Positions 38,060-47,064 of a stretch of DNA of 64,000 nucleotides are shown here, one piece after another. The notes under the pieces are model-generated. The model did not search any database. It had not been told where the DNA came from and saw only the letters and a list, made by a program, of their open reading frames with translations. The DNA is from Planctomycetota bacterium. Its GTDB lineage: Bacteria > Planctomycetota > Planctomycetia > Pirellulales > UBA1268. Each line of letters opens with the position of its first letter. The stretch's first letter is position 1. The position numbers and the translations under genes were made by a program. The DNA is taken from positions 92,514 through 156,513 of the forward strand of contig VGZO01000002.1 of NCBI GenBank assembly GCA_016872555.1, given 5' to 3'.

Positions 38060-39211
38060 ATGATCGATTCCGCCGCCGGATTCGCCGCCGCGGTCCTGGC
38101 TCTCGCCGGACTATTCCCCGTTCTTGCCGCTCGGTGGCCGAGGCCATTCGCGGTCGTGCCCCCGATCGTCTGGTCATATGTCGCCACCACGCTGTTGGCC
38201 ATGGCGGGGGCCTGGGCCGACGTTCCGGGGATCGCCGAGGTTCGTCGCGAAGCGTCTGCCCGGCTGCTCCCGGCGCTGGTGTTTCTGTTGATGGTGCAGT
38301 GCGACCTGCGTGGGATCCTCGGCCTCGGGCCGCGGGCGTTGGCGGCGTTTGCCTGCGCAGCCGGCTCGATCGTGTTCGGACTCGGCGTGGCCTGGCGCGT
38401 CTGGCACGGCCTGCTGCCGCCACAGGGCTGGCAGGCCGTCGGCTGCCTGGCGGGGAGTTGGGTCGGGGGAACGGCCAACCTGTACGCGGTCGGTCAGGCC
38501 ACCGGAGCCGCGCCGGCGATGGTGGGGGCGGCACTGGTCGTCGACACGATCTGCTATGCCGCGTGGGTCGCCCTGCTGTTCGCGACGGTGCCGTTCGCGG
38601 ACCGCTTCGACCGCTGGAGCGGCGCGGCCCGCATCGCCGTGCCCACACCGGTCGACGAGCCGTCGGGTCCGACCACGCCGGGCCATGCGCTGCTCTGGTT
38701 GGCAGCCGCGCTGACCGTGGGCAACGCCGCCGCGCTCGCGGCACCGCACCTGCCGGCTGACGGCCCGCTGACGCCTGCCACCTGGACGCTCCTGCTGGTC
38801 TCCCTCGCCGGCCTGGCGGTGGCACCCACGCCGCTGGCACGGATTCCGGGAGCGGGCGGGGTCGGGGCAGCGCTGTTGGCGGTCGCCGTCGTCTCCCTGG
38901 CATCGGCCGGCGACGTGCAGGGGCTCGCAGCCGTCGGCTGGCTCGTCGCGGTCGGCTTCACGGCGCTGGCGATCCACGGCCTCCTCCTCGCCGCTGCCGC
39001 TCGCGCGTTCGGCCTCGAACTGGCGTTGGTGGGGATCGCGTCGCTGGCGAGCGTCGGCGGGATCGCATCGACGCCCCTCCTGGCCGCCGCGCACCGCCGC
39101 GAGCTCGTGCCCGTCGCGGTGCTCCTCGCGCTGCTCGGCTATCTTCTCGGAACCTGGGCGGGGATCGGTCTGACGGCCCTGCTTTCCCCCCTCGCCGGAG
39201 CCGCGTCATGA
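38060..39211 (+). CDS. DUF819 (YjcL-like) membrane transporter
   Basis: 383 aa with about ten to twelve hydrophobic helices and almost no long soluble segment. LLMVQCDLRGILGLGPRAL, GSWVGGTANLYAVGQ and the C-terminal ASVGGIASTPLLAAAHRRELVP fit DUF819, a family in the broad anion/solute transporter superfamily. The stop overlaps the start of the NlpC/P60 endopeptidase gene (ATGA, 39208-39211), so the two are translationally coupled. That context suggests import of murein peptides or amino acids released by the endopeptidase; this is inference. Confidence 0.82.
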   Translation: MIDSAAGFAAAVLALAGLFPVLAARWPRPFAVVPPIVWSYVATTLLAMAGAWADVPGIAEVRREASARLLPALVFLLMVQCDLRGILGLGPRALAAFACAAGSIVFGLGVAWRVWHGLLPPQGWQAVGCLAGSWVGGTANLYAVGQATGAAPAMVGAALVVDTICYAAWVALLFATVPFADRFDRWSGAARIAVPTPVDEPSGPTTPGHALLWLAAALTVGNAAALAAPHLPADGPLTPATWTLLLVSLAGLAVAPTPLARIPGAGGVGAALLAVAVVSLASAGDVQGLAAVGWLVAVGFTALAIHGLLLAAAARAFGLELALVGIASLASVGGIASTPLLAAAHRRELVPVAVLLALLGYLLGTWAGIGLTALLSPLAGAAS

Positions 39212-40617
39212 GCGTCGCACGATGCCTCCTGGCCATGGCCCTCGCCACCGGCGGCCTGCTGAGTGCCGTCGCTGTGGCGACGGAGCCGCCGGTCGGCACC
39301 GGCACGCCATTTCCCGACACGATCCCGGCCGAACGGCTCACCGCGGCATTCTGGATCGACCGGGCCGCGGCCTGTGACACGGTGCTGCTCGATGCCGCGG
39401 CCGTCTCCCGGCAGAACGCCGCGGTCCTCGCCGCCGGGCCCGGCCTCCACGACCTCGCGCGGCTGCCGGAACGGCTGTCGCGCGACGAGGTCCTGGCGCT
39501 GATCACCGGCGTGGCGGCGGGAAACAAGGCCCTCCCCGTCGTCGCCGATCCCACCGCCGCGGTGCCCGACCTCGAGACGCTCGTGGCCCGCGACGCGATC
39601 CCCGCCGAGGTCGCGCCGCGGTTCGCCCTCGCGGTCCGCCGGGCCGACCTGCGGACGTTTCCCACCGATCTCCCGGGGCGGGCCAAACCCACCGACACCG
39701 ACATCGACCGGTTCCAGGAATCGGCGCTGTTTCCCGGCACGCCGGTGGCGATCCTCCACACCAGCGCCGACGGCCGCTATGCCTTCGTCGTCGCCCCGCA
39801 CTACGCCGCCTGGGTCGCCGGCGCGGCACTTGCAGAGGGAGAGCGCACGACGGTGCTCGGCTTCGCGGGGAGCCAGCCGAGGCGCGTCGTCACCGGCCCC
39901 ACCGCGCGGGTGGTCGTGGCCCCACCGGCCGGCGCGGCCGAGGAGATCGTCGTCGACATGGGGGTGTCGCTTCCCGAGGTGACCGACTGGCCGCTCGGCC
40001 AGCCCCTCGCCGGCCAGGGGACGCTCGCGGCGACCGTCGTCCGATTCCCGTCGCGCGGCGCCGACGGCAAGCTCGTGCTCCCCCCCGCGCTGCTGCCCCG
40101 CGGCGCCGACTCCCATCCCGGGCCGCTCCCGGCGAGTCGGGCCAATCTCCTCCGCCAGGCGTTCAAGTTCCTCGGCGAGCGCTACTGCTGGGGCCACCGT
40201 GGCGGGGGCCGCGACTGCAGCGGATTCGTCGGCGAGTGTTACCGCAGCCTCGGGCTCGTCATCCCGCGCAACAGCCGCGACCAGGCCGCCTGCACGGCGT
40301 CGTTCGGCCGGACGGCGGTCGCGCCCCACGCCGACCGGGAGGCGCGGCTAAAGCTGCTGGGAGCGCTCGAGCCGGGTGATCTCGTCCACGTCCCCGGACA
40401 CGTGATGATGGTCATCGGCCACGACGGAGGCGGCCCCTGGATCATCCACGACTCCCACGCCGCCACGGTGCGCGGCCCCGACGGCCGCCCGCGGCGGCTG
40501 CCGACCAATTCGGTCGTCATCTCGCCGCTCGAACCACTGCTGCGTGACGACGGCCGGAGCGTGGTCGAGGCCGTCACCGTCGTGCAGCGCTACCTGCCGC
40601 CATCCCCCGCGCGGTGA
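39208..40617 (+). CDS. Exported NlpC/P60 (C40) murein endopeptidase with SH3-like region
   Basis: 469 aa. A signal peptide (residues 1-25, ending near AVAT) is followed by an N-terminal region and a bacterial SH3-like part (about 150-290). The C-terminal NlpC/P60 domain has YCWGHRGGGRDCSGF with nucleophile Cys337, His398 in PGHVMMVIGH and a third catalytic position at His414 (IIHDSH). Homologues such as YkfC cut the gamma-D-Glu-diaminopimelate bond in stem peptides and free L-Ala-D-Glu, the substrate of the epimerase encoded at 42.7 kb. It is coupled to the DUF819 gene and converges with the penicillin-binding-type gene, leaving 13 bases. Confidence 0.9.
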   Translation: MSVARCLLAMALATGGLLSAVAVATEPPVGTGTPFPDTIPAERLTAAFWIDRAAACDTVLLDAAAVSRQNAAVLAAGPGLHDLARLPERLSRDEVLALITGVAAGNKALPVVADPTAAVPDLETLVARDAIPAEVAPRFALAVRRADLRTFPTDLPGRAKPTDTDIDRFQESALFPGTPVAILHTSADGRYAFVVAPHYAAWVAGAALAEGERTTVLGFAGSQPRRVVTGPTARVVVAPPAGAAEEIVVDMGVSLPEVTDWPLGQPLAGQGTLAATVVRFPSRGADGKLVLPPALLPRGADSHPGPLPASRANLLRQAFKFLGERYCWGHRGGGRDCSGFVGECYRSLGLVIPRNSRDQAACTASFGRTAVAPHADREARLKLLGALEPGDLVHVPGHVMMVIGHDGGGPWIIHDSHAATVRGPDGRPRRLPTNSVVISPLEPLLRDDGRSVVEAVTVVQRYLPPSPAR

Positions 40618-40630
40618 CCAGGGGCGGGTG

Positions 40631-42694
40631 TCACTCGGCAGCGCCGGTCACCGCCCATCCGTGGGCGAACAGGTTGCGCGCGTCGACGTAGCGGGCGTCA
40701 GACGAAGTCGATCCGAGGACGACGACCACCAGTTCGCGGCCGTCGCGCTTCCCCCAGGCGGCGAGGCAGCAGCCGGCCGCGGTCGTGGTGCCGGTCTTGA
40801 CCCCGGCGTAGCCGGCGATCGGGAGGAGGCGGTTGGTGTTGGTCCAGACGACGTCGCGCCGGTAGCCGTCGACCGACTCGATCGTCGCGCCGCGCTGCCG
40901 GGTGGCGACGATCGTGCGGAAGCGTTCGAGCCCCATCGCGACGCGCACGAGCTTCGCGATCTCCACGGCCGTCGTCTCGTGGCCAGATTCGGTCTTGCCG
41001 TGCGTGTTGCGGTAGCCCGTGGCCGAGAGGCCGAGCTCGGCGGCGGTCGCGTTCATCCGCGCGACGAACCGGTCGAGGGGATCGGTCGCCTTCCCGGCGC
41101 CGGCACCCGGGTCGGGGAGATGGGCACCGACGTGCTCGCCGAGCGCCACCGAGGCGTCGTTGCCCGACGGCAGCATCAAGCCGTAGAGCATCTCCCCCAC
41201 GCCCAGCCGGTCGCCCGGCCGCAGCGCCGCGCTCGAGCCGGTTTCCTGACCCGCGCGGGTCGAGACCGTGATCGTCTCGTCGAGCAGTCCGGGACGCTCC
41301 TCGGCCATCCGCAACACCACCAGTGCGGTCATCACCTTGGTGATGCTCGCGGGCGACCGTCTGGCATCGGGCTCCTTGCCGGCGACGATCCGGCCGTCGG
41401 CGGCGTCGACGATCACCCACGCCGGCGCCGTCGTCTGCGGTGGCGCACCGGGGCGGTCGGCCTCCGCGACAGGGAGCGTCTGGCCGTTGACCTCTGCGGG
41501 CGCCGGCAGGGGTGGCTCAGCGGTCAGAAGCGGTCCCAGCGCGCGCCACGTCGCCGAGTCGACGCGCCCGGTGACGGGCAGCTCGGCGAGCGCCTGAAAT
41601 CGCCTCACGCCGGCTGCCGTGGCCGGCCCGAAGTCGCCGTCGACGCCGAGCCGCTCGGCCGCCGGAAGGCGGGCGTTGAGCGAACGCTGCAGCTCCTCGA
41701 CGAGCACGCCGGTGGCCCCTTCGCCGAGCTCCTGCGGCGCGGCAGGGCGGTCCTCGGCATGCCGCGCCGAGAAATACGCGGCGATCTCCCTGCCGCAGGC
41801 GGCGGCGAGATCCTCCGCCGCGCCACCGTCGATGCGCCGGTCCTTGTTGTCGGTCGTCAGCAGGCAGTAGGCGACCGGCCCGGCGGGCCCGAGCAGCAGG
41901 CCGGCGTCGGTGCGCGACCCTGACACACCGCCGGTCTTGTGGGCGCAGCGCCAGCCGCGCGGGAGCTCGCGTGGCACCATCCGCGCGTCGTCGCAGGCGA
42001 GCAGATGGCCGATGATCACCGGCGTGGCACCGACCGGCACGATCCCCCGGGCCTCGAGCTCGCGGCGCTCGAGCATCGCCAGGAGCCGGACGAATTCCGC
42101 CGCCGTCCCGCTCCCCAGCCCGTACGCCCGGCTGCGCTCGGGGTCGAGCGAGGTGTCGCGCCGGTAGACGAGCGAATTGAGCCGGACCTCGCCGAGCCCG
42201 AGCTCGGCCATCAGCGCCGTCGTCGCCGGGCGGCCGATCCGCTCGACGACGAGGTTGGTGGCGGTGTTGTCGCTGGCGGCGATCATCATCCGGATCCAAT
42301 CGACCAGCGCCAGCTCGGCGCCGTCCGAAAGGAGGTCGACGACGCGCGACCCGGGCACGCGATCGGCCGCCGCCAGCGTGATCCGCTCGCCGAGCGCTAC
42401 CTTCCCGTCGCGGACGGCGCGGTACGCGGCGAGCATCACCGGCAGCTTGACCAGGCTCGCCGTCGGCATCGGCTCGTCGGCGCGGAGCGCGTAGCGCTCG
42501 CCGGTGCCGAGGTGCTCGACGGCGATCGCCACCCGCCCCTCGTGGGCGGTGATCAGCGGCAAGAGTGCGTCTTCGAGGGTGTCGGCCGACTCGGCGCCGA
42601 AGGACGTGCCCCACGTCACGAGGGCCACGGCGGCGACGACGGGGCCCGCCCACCACGGCCGCGGGATCCACGGCGAACCATGTCGGCGCGTCAT
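40631..42694 (-). CDS. Three-domain serine hydrolase: class A-like + peptidoglycan-binding + D,D-carboxypeptidase (S11)
   Basis: 687 aa. A membrane or signal helix at about residues 16-33 leads into a class A beta-lactamase-like domain: S80-L-V-K83, ASDNTATN (SDN) and HKTGG (KTG); I see no ExxLN deacylation motif. Next is a PG_binding_1 domain (about 395-460, [29 protein letters not shown]). The C-terminal half is a D-Ala-D-Ala carboxypeptidase of family S11 with SITK, PSGND (SGN) and [10 protein letters not shown]. Both serine domains look catalytically competent. It lies 11 bases after the epimerase gene in one operon. The ATG at 42694 follows GAGGGGG. Likely periplasmic wall-trimming enzyme. 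Confidence 0.88.
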   Translation of the reverse strand: MTRRHGSPWIPRPWWAGPVVAAVALVTWGTSFGAESADTLEDALLPLITAHEGRVAIAVEHLGTGERYALRADEPMPTASLVKLPVMLAAYRAVRDGKVALGERITLAAADRVPGSRVVDLLSDGAELALVDWIRMMIAASDNTATNLVVERIGRPATTALMAELGLGEVRLNSLVYRRDTSLDPERSRAYGLGSGTAAEFVRLLAMLERRELEARGIVPVGATPVIIGHLLACDDARMVPRELPRGWRCAHKTGGVSGSRTDAGLLLGPAGPVAYCLLTTDNKDRRIDGGAAEDLAAACGREIAAYFSARHAEDRPAAPQELGEGATGVLVEELQRSLNARLPAAERLGVDGDFGPATAAGVRRFQALAELPVTGRVDSATWRALGPLLTAEPPLPAPAEVNGQTLPVAEADRPGAPPQTTAPAWVIVDAADGRIVAGKEPDARRSPASITKVMTALVVLRMAEERPGLLDETITVSTRAGQETGSSAALRPGDRLGVGEMLYGLMLPSGNDASVALGEHVGAHLPDPGAGAGKATDPLDRFVARMNATAAELGLSATGYRNTHGKTESGHETTAVEIAKLVRVAMGLERFRTIVATRQRGATIESVDGYRRDVVWTNTNRLLPIAGYAGVKTGTTTAAGCCLAAWGKRDGRELVVVVLGSTSSDARYVDARNLFAHGWAVTGAAE

Positions 42695-42705
42695 CGCCCC
42701 CTCCC

Positions 42706-43767
42706 TCAGGTTCCGTCCGCCCGGCTCGTCGTCGACAGCGCGCCGCCGAGCAATTCCACACCGGTCCCGGTGCGGTCGGGAAACGTCGCCCGCCCCGCGA
42801 CCACGCGCACGCCGCTGGCGATGTCGGCGGCGAGCAAGGCCGCGCCATCCATGTCGACGTGATCGAGGAGCGGGACGAGCTGCGCCAGTGCCGAGATGCC
42901 GACGGTCGACTCCGTCATGCAGCCGACCATCACCGCCAGGCCCAGATCGCGCGCCCGGGCGATCATCCGCCGCGCCGGCGCCAGCCCGCCGCACTTCACC
43001 AGCTTGATGTTGATCCCGTGAAACCGCCCCGCGCAGCCGTCGACGTCGCCTTCCGCGGCGCAGCTCTCGTCGGCGAACACGGGCAGGGCCGAGCGCCGGA
43101 AGACCTCCGCCATGACAGGATCGCCCGGTGGCAGCGGCTGCTCGATGAACTCGACCCCGAGGTCGGCGAGCGGGCGCGAGAGGGCGATCGCCTGCTCGGC
43201 CGACCAGCCGCAGTTGGCGTCGACGCGGAACGGCCGGTCGGTGTGACGGCGCAATTCGCGGACGATCGCCAGGTCGTCGGCGGTGCCGAGCTTGATCTTG
43301 TAGATCGGCCAGTCGGCGGCGGCGGCGAGCTTTTCACACATCACGGCGATCGTGTCGATGCCGATGGTGAAGTTGGAGACCGGCCCGCGCGACCGGTCGA
43401 GGCCCCACCACGCCGCCAGGCCCTGCCCCGCGCGCCTCGCGGCGAGGTCGTGGAGCGCCATGTCGAGGGCGCAGCGTGCGAACGGCTCGTCGGGCAGCGC
43501 CGCGGCGACACGGGCGAGCGTCGCGTCGAGATCGTCCGTCGTCGCCCCCGCGAGGATCGGCCGGACACGCTCGGCCGCGGCCGCCATCCGCCCGATCGAT
43601 TGCCCGTAGAACGGGTTGGTGGTCGCCTCGCCGTACCCGCGCTCGCCCCCTTCGCCGAGCTGGACGACGAACGTCTCCTGGACGGCGACGCTGCCGCGCG
43701 CGATCGTGAACACGTGCCGCAGCGGCAGCTCGAAGCGCGAGTGGGCGAGCGTGATCCCGGTGGTCAT
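42706..43767 (-). CDS. Dipeptide epimerase of the enolase superfamily (L-Ala-D/L-Glu type)
   Basis: 353 aa. The enolase-superfamily residues are all present: K157-I-K159 (YKIKLG), metal ligands D183, E209 and D233 (VDANCGW, FIEQP, FADES), and the second catalytic Lys in [11 protein letters not shown]305-M-D307 matches the D-x-D motif that dipeptide epimerases use to bind the substrate amino group. This favours L-Ala-D-Glu to L-Ala-L-Glu epimerisation in murein peptide recycling. Because a DUF1611 gene overlaps it by 4 bases, an alternative is the N-acetyl-D-glutamate racemase role I recall being described for such pairs (DgcA). No signal peptide; cytosolic. Confidence 0.9.
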   Translation of the reverse strand: MTTGITLAHSRFELPLRHVFTIARGSVAVQETFVVQLGEGGERGYGEATTNPFYGQSIGRMAAAAERVRPILAGATTDDLDATLARVAAALPDEPFARCALDMALHDLAARRAGQGLAAWWGLDRSRGPVSNFTIGIDTIAVMCEKLAAAADWPIYKIKLGTADDLAIVRELRRHTDRPFRVDANCGWSAEQAIALSRPLADLGVEFIEQPLPPGDPVMAEVFRRSALPVFADESCAAEGDVDGCAGRFHGINIKLVKCGGLAPARRMIARARDLGLAVMVGCMTESTVGISALAQLVPLLDHVDMDGAALLAADIASGVRVVAGRATFPDRTGTGVELLGGALSTTSRADGT

Positions 43768-44852
43768 GCCGATCCTCCCCGGGGCGCAGCCCCACGCTCT
43801 CGACGGAGCCGTTCGACCGCGGCGACGAGGTCGTCGCTGCCGTCGCGGACCGGATCGGCCGTCGGCAGGCCGAGCCGATCGGCGATGGATCGGCGCTCCG
43901 CGGCGGCCGCGGCAGCGTCGAGCGAGCGCGTGTTGAGGGCGACGGCGATCACCTTTCCGCCGCCGGAGAACTCCGCCATCGTCTCGTAGGCGGCGATCAC
44001 GCGTTCCAGCGACGGCAGCGCCACGTGCGGCAGCCCGCCGTGGTGAACCCGCCCCGGCTCGTGGACGAGGATCATCCCGTGCGGCATCGCCCCGTGGAGC
44101 AGGCCGAGCGACACGCCCGAATAGCGCGGGTGGGTGATCGTCGCCTGCCCCTCGACGACGAGCACGTCGTGGTGCTGGTTGGCGAGGACGAGCTTCTCGA
44201 CGGCGCCGTTGACGAAGTCGGCGATCACGCGGTCGATCGGGCAGCCGTCCCCCTCGACCATGATCCCCGTCTGGCCGGTGGCGACGAACTTGGCGTCGAC
44301 CCCGCGGCGGCCGAGGCCGCGCGCAAGCTCGACCGCCGCGACCATCTTGCCGATCGAGCAGTCGGTCCCGATCGTGAGGATCCGCGTGCACTCCTCGCGG
44401 ATCCCGAGGCGCGAGGCGACGTCGCGCTCGTCGTTGCGGCGGACGTCGACGATCCGGGCGCCATGCCGCGCCGCGGCGGCGGCCAAGGTGGGATCATCGC
44501 CGAGGAAGTCGTGGAGGCCGGAGACGACCGTCATCCCGCGGCCGAGCGCCTCGAGCAGGACCGGCCGCCAGGCGTCGGGAACGCGGCCGCCGGGGGGGGC
44601 AATGCCGATCACCAGATGCGTCGCGTGGGGTGCGTCGGCGAGCCGGCCGATCACCGGGATCGCCCCGCCGACGCCGAGCACGACCGCGGCGGTGCGCCCC
44701 GCCGCCGTGGCGTCGAGGATCGCATCGACCTCGTCGGGGCAGTAGCGGAGGAGGCAGGAGGCCGTCTTGGCGATCACCGGATCGGCGCAGTGGCCCTCGG
44801 TGAGCAGCACCATCCGCCTCCGGGGTCGGTCGGCAGGTCCTTGCCCGGCCAT
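43764..44852 (-). CDS. DUF1611 family P-loop protein (possible D-glutamate N-acyltransferase, DgcN-like)
   Basis: 362 aa, cytosolic. An N-terminal Rossmann-like part (LLTEGHCADPVIAKTASCLLRY, VVLGVGGAIP) precedes a P-loop domain with Walker A-like GTDCSIGKMVAA and downstream GQTGIMVEGDG and LVVEGQATI. These are the landmarks of DUF1611. From memory, members next to a dipeptide-epimerase homologue were reported to N-acetylate D-glutamate so that the partner can racemise it; I cannot verify that here. AAGGAG lies 6 nt before the ATG at 44852. It is the first gene of the three-gene minus-strand operon and divergent from the L,D-transpeptidase-like gene. Confidence 0.87.
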   Translation of the reverse strand: MAGQGPADRPRRRMVLLTEGHCADPVIAKTASCLLRYCPDEVDAILDATAAGRTAAVVLGVGGAIPVIGRLADAPHATHLVIGIAPPGGRVPDAWRPVLLEALGRGMTVVSGLHDFLGDDPTLAAAAARHGARIVDVRRNDERDVASRLGIREECTRILTIGTDCSIGKMVAAVELARGLGRRGVDAKFVATGQTGIMVEGDGCPIDRVIADFVNGAVEKLVLANQHHDVLVVEGQATITHPRYSGVSLGLLHGAMPHGMILVHEPGRVHHGGLPHVALPSLERVIAAYETMAEFSGGGKVIAVALNTRSLDAAAAAAERRSIADRLGLPTADPVRDGSDDLVAAVERLRRERGAAPRGGSA

Positions 44853-45040
44853 GCCACGCTCCTTCAGCCGCTCGAGCTCGCGGCCGGTCCGTCCGACCGC
44901 GACTGTCCCGGGAGTATCACCGGGCCGGCCGGGGCGTCAATCGGGCGGCAGCCGGTTCTCCCGGATGGCGCCGAGAAATGCCCCCGACCCGGTCGCGGTA
45001 AGCTCTTCCCCACTTTCCTCGAGCGCGAGTCGTGATCCCG
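44853..45040. promoter_or_regulatory. Divergent intergenic region (DUF1611 operon / L,D-transpeptidase operon)
   Basis: 188 bases between two operons of the proposed peptidoglycan-salvage island. No obvious palindrome or promoter boxes seen. Confidence 0.35.
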
Positions 45041-45820
45041 ATGCCGCCGCGACGTTCCGTTTCCCGCCGTGCGCTGCTCGCCGTCAACGCCACCTGGTGG
45101 CTGACGGCGCAGGCGCGCGCTGCGGTCGCCGACGAGTCGGTGCGGCAGGTGGTGGTCGTGGTGACTCGTTCGTGGGAGGCGACCAACGGCGTCGCCACCT
45201 GGCTCGGCCGACAGCCCGGGAGCGCCTGGACGGAGGCCGGGTCGGGATCCGTGACCGTCGGCCGCGCGGGATGCGGTTGGGGCCTGGGGCTCCACCACGA
45301 AGGCCTCGAGGGTCCGGCGAAGCGCGAGGGGGACGGCCGCTCGCCGGCGGGAGTGTTCGCGATCGGTGCGGCGTTCGGCGCGGCACCGGCGCTCGACACC
45401 GGGCTCGCGTACCGCCCGCTCGACGGCGACGACTGGTGCATCGACGTGCCCGCATCGCCGCTCTACAACCGCACGGTCAACCGCCGCGACGTCGGTGACG
45501 CTGCCGTCGTCGGCAGCACCGAGCAGATGCGCCGCGACCTCGCGCCGACGGCCGACGGGCAATACGCGATCGGCTTCATGATCGGCCACAATCCCCGGGG
45601 CACGGCCGGGATGGGGAGCTGCATCTTCGGCCACGTCGTCGCCGGCCCGGGTGTGCCGACCTCGGGCTGCACCGGATTCGCCGAGCGCGACCTCCGCACA
45701 CTTCTCGCCTGGCTCCGCGCCGACGCCCGACCGCTGTTCGCGCTGCTCCCGCAGGCCGAAGCGCAGCGGCTCGCGGGATGGGGCCTTCCCGTGCCGCGGG
45801 CGCCGGGGGCTGCCCGATGA
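45041..45820 (+). CDS. L,D-transpeptidase-like (YkuD-fold) exported protein
   Basis: 259 aa. An RRAL-containing N-terminus with a hydrophobic stretch resembles an export signal. The core includes EGDGRSPAGVFAIGAAFG, a typical YkuD-fold segment, and the active-site block GSCIFGHVVAGPGVPTSGC (His and Cys in H-x8-S-G-C), which fits the GSCIFxH...PTxGCT subgroup. Such enzymes form or cut L,D-crosslinks in peptidoglycan. The ATG at 45041 is chosen; a GTG at 45032 is possible and neither has a strong Shine-Dalgarno. The stop overlaps the symporter start (ATGA). Confidence 0.83.
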   Translation: MPPRRSVSRRALLAVNATWWLTAQARAAVADESVRQVVVVVTRSWEATNGVATWLGRQPGSAWTEAGSGSVTVGRAGCGWGLGLHHEGLEGPAKREGDGRSPAGVFAIGAAFGAAPALDTGLAYRPLDGDDWCIDVPASPLYNRTVNRRDVGDAAVVGSTEQMRRDLAPTADGQYAIGFMIGHNPRGTAGMGSCIFGHVVAGPGVPTSGCTGFAERDLRTLLAWLRADARPLFALLPQAEAQRLAGWGLPVPRAPGAAR

Positions 45821-47064
45821 GAGCCGCGGCCGGCGTCTTTCTCGGGCTGCTCGCCGGCGGGCTCGCGGGGCTCCTCCTCGGACGGCTGCCGGCGGGATGG
45901 TCCGACACCGTCGTCGCCGGGGCGCTGCCGATCGGTCGGGCTTGGCTGTCGGGCCTGCAGATGACGGTCCTGCCCCTGGTCAGCGCGATGCTCGTCGTCG
46001 GTGTCAACGAGGCCAGCGCCGTCGCCAGCGGCCGGATCGCGCGGCGGGCACTGGCGTTGATGGTCGTGCTGGCGCTGGCCGGAGCGATCGTCGGGGCGGT
46101 GCTCGCTCCGCTGCTGTTCGGCCTGGTGGCGCCCGACGCGCGGCTGGTCGCCACGCTCCGCTCCCAGTCCCCGGCGCTCGAGACGGCCGGTCCGGCGCCC
46201 GACGGCGTGGCGGCGCTCGTGCCGCGCAACCTGTTCGCGGCGCTGGCCGGCGGCAGCGTCGTGCCGGTGGTGGTGTTCATGCTCTGCTTCGCCGCTGCAC
46301 TCACGCGACTGCAAGCCGAGCGGCGCGAGCCGATCCTCGCCGTCGCCCGCGGTGTCGCCGAGGCGATGCTCGTGATCGTCCGCTGGCTGTTGGTCCTGGC
46401 GCCGCTCGGCGCCGCGGCACTGGTGCTCCCGGTCACGGCCGGCGCCGGCGGCGCCGCCCTCGGGGCCCTCGGGCTGTACGTCGGGGTCTTACTGGCGGTC
46501 TACGCGGCGATCGCCCTGCTCGTGTACGTCGTCGCCGCCGGCGGGGGAGCGGGGCTCGCCCGGTTCGCCGCCGCGATCCTCCCCGCCCAGGCCGTCGCCG
46601 CCGGCACGCAGAGCTCGCTGGCGACGCTCCCCACGATGCTCGACTGCGCGGCGAGCGGGCTAGCCTGCCCGCCGACGGTGAGCGGGATCGTCCTCCCGCT
46701 GGCGGTGTCGCTGTTCCGGATCACGAGCCCGGCGCAGTACCTGACGATGGCGAGTTTCATCGCCTGGGCCGAAGGCAAGGTCCTCGAGCCGACGGCGCTG
46801 GCCGTCGCGATCCCGTTGGCGGTCGTGATCAGCCTCGGGGCGGTGAGCCTGCCGGGGCAGGCGAGCCTCCTCTCCACGTCGCTGCCGCTGGTCCAGTCGC
46901 TCGGCCTTCCCGTCGAACCGCTCGGCCTCCTGCTGGCGGTCGACTTCGTCCCCGACATCGCCGCCACGGCCTGCAACGTCACCGCCGATCTCGCCGTTGC
47001 CGACCGCGTGGCCCGGGGCGAAGCCGCTCAGCCGCGCCCCGGGGCCGCCGGGCCGTCGGCGTAG
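45817..47064 (+). CDS. DAACS family (dicarboxylate/amino acid:cation) symporter
   Basis: 415 aa. About eight hydrophobic helices with the family's landmarks: SGLQMTVLPLVSAML in helix 2, a Ser-rich hairpin AAGTQSSLATLPTML, and a C-terminal D-x-x-x-D block reading DFVPDIAATACNVTAD. In glutamate/aspartate carriers this block is D-x-x-x-D-x-x-R-T-x-x-N, where Arg binds the side-chain carboxylate. Here Ala occupies the Arg position, which points to a neutral amino acid or another solute. It is coupled to the L,D-transpeptidase-like gene. The 3' end overlaps the convergent DUF1343 gene by 37 bases. Confidence 0.85.
   Translation: MRAAAGVFLGLLAGGLAGLLLGRLPAGWSDTVVAGALPIGRAWLSGLQMTVLPLVSAMLVVGVNEASAVASGRIARRALALMVVLALAGAIVGAVLAPLLFGLVAPDARLVATLRSQSPALETAGPAPDGVAALVPRNLFAALAGGSVVPVVVFMLCFAAALTRLQAERREPILAVARGVAEAMLVIVRWLLVLAPLGAAALVLPVTAGAGGAALGALGLYVGVLLAVYAAIALLVYVVAAGGGAGLARFAAAILPAQAVAAGTQSSLATLPTMLDCAASGLACPPTVSGIVLPLAVSLFRITSPAQYLTMASFIAWAEGKVLEPTALAVAIPLAVVISLGAVSLPGQASLLSTSLPLVQSLGLPVEPLGLLLAVDFVPDIAATACNVTADLAVADRVARGEAAQPRPGAAGPSA

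Noticed and set aside
40631..42694. Antibiotic-resistance beta-lactamase
   Set aside because: The class A-like domain lacks a visible ExxLN motif and is fused to wall-binding and carboxypeptidase domains, pointing to peptidoglycan metabolism.
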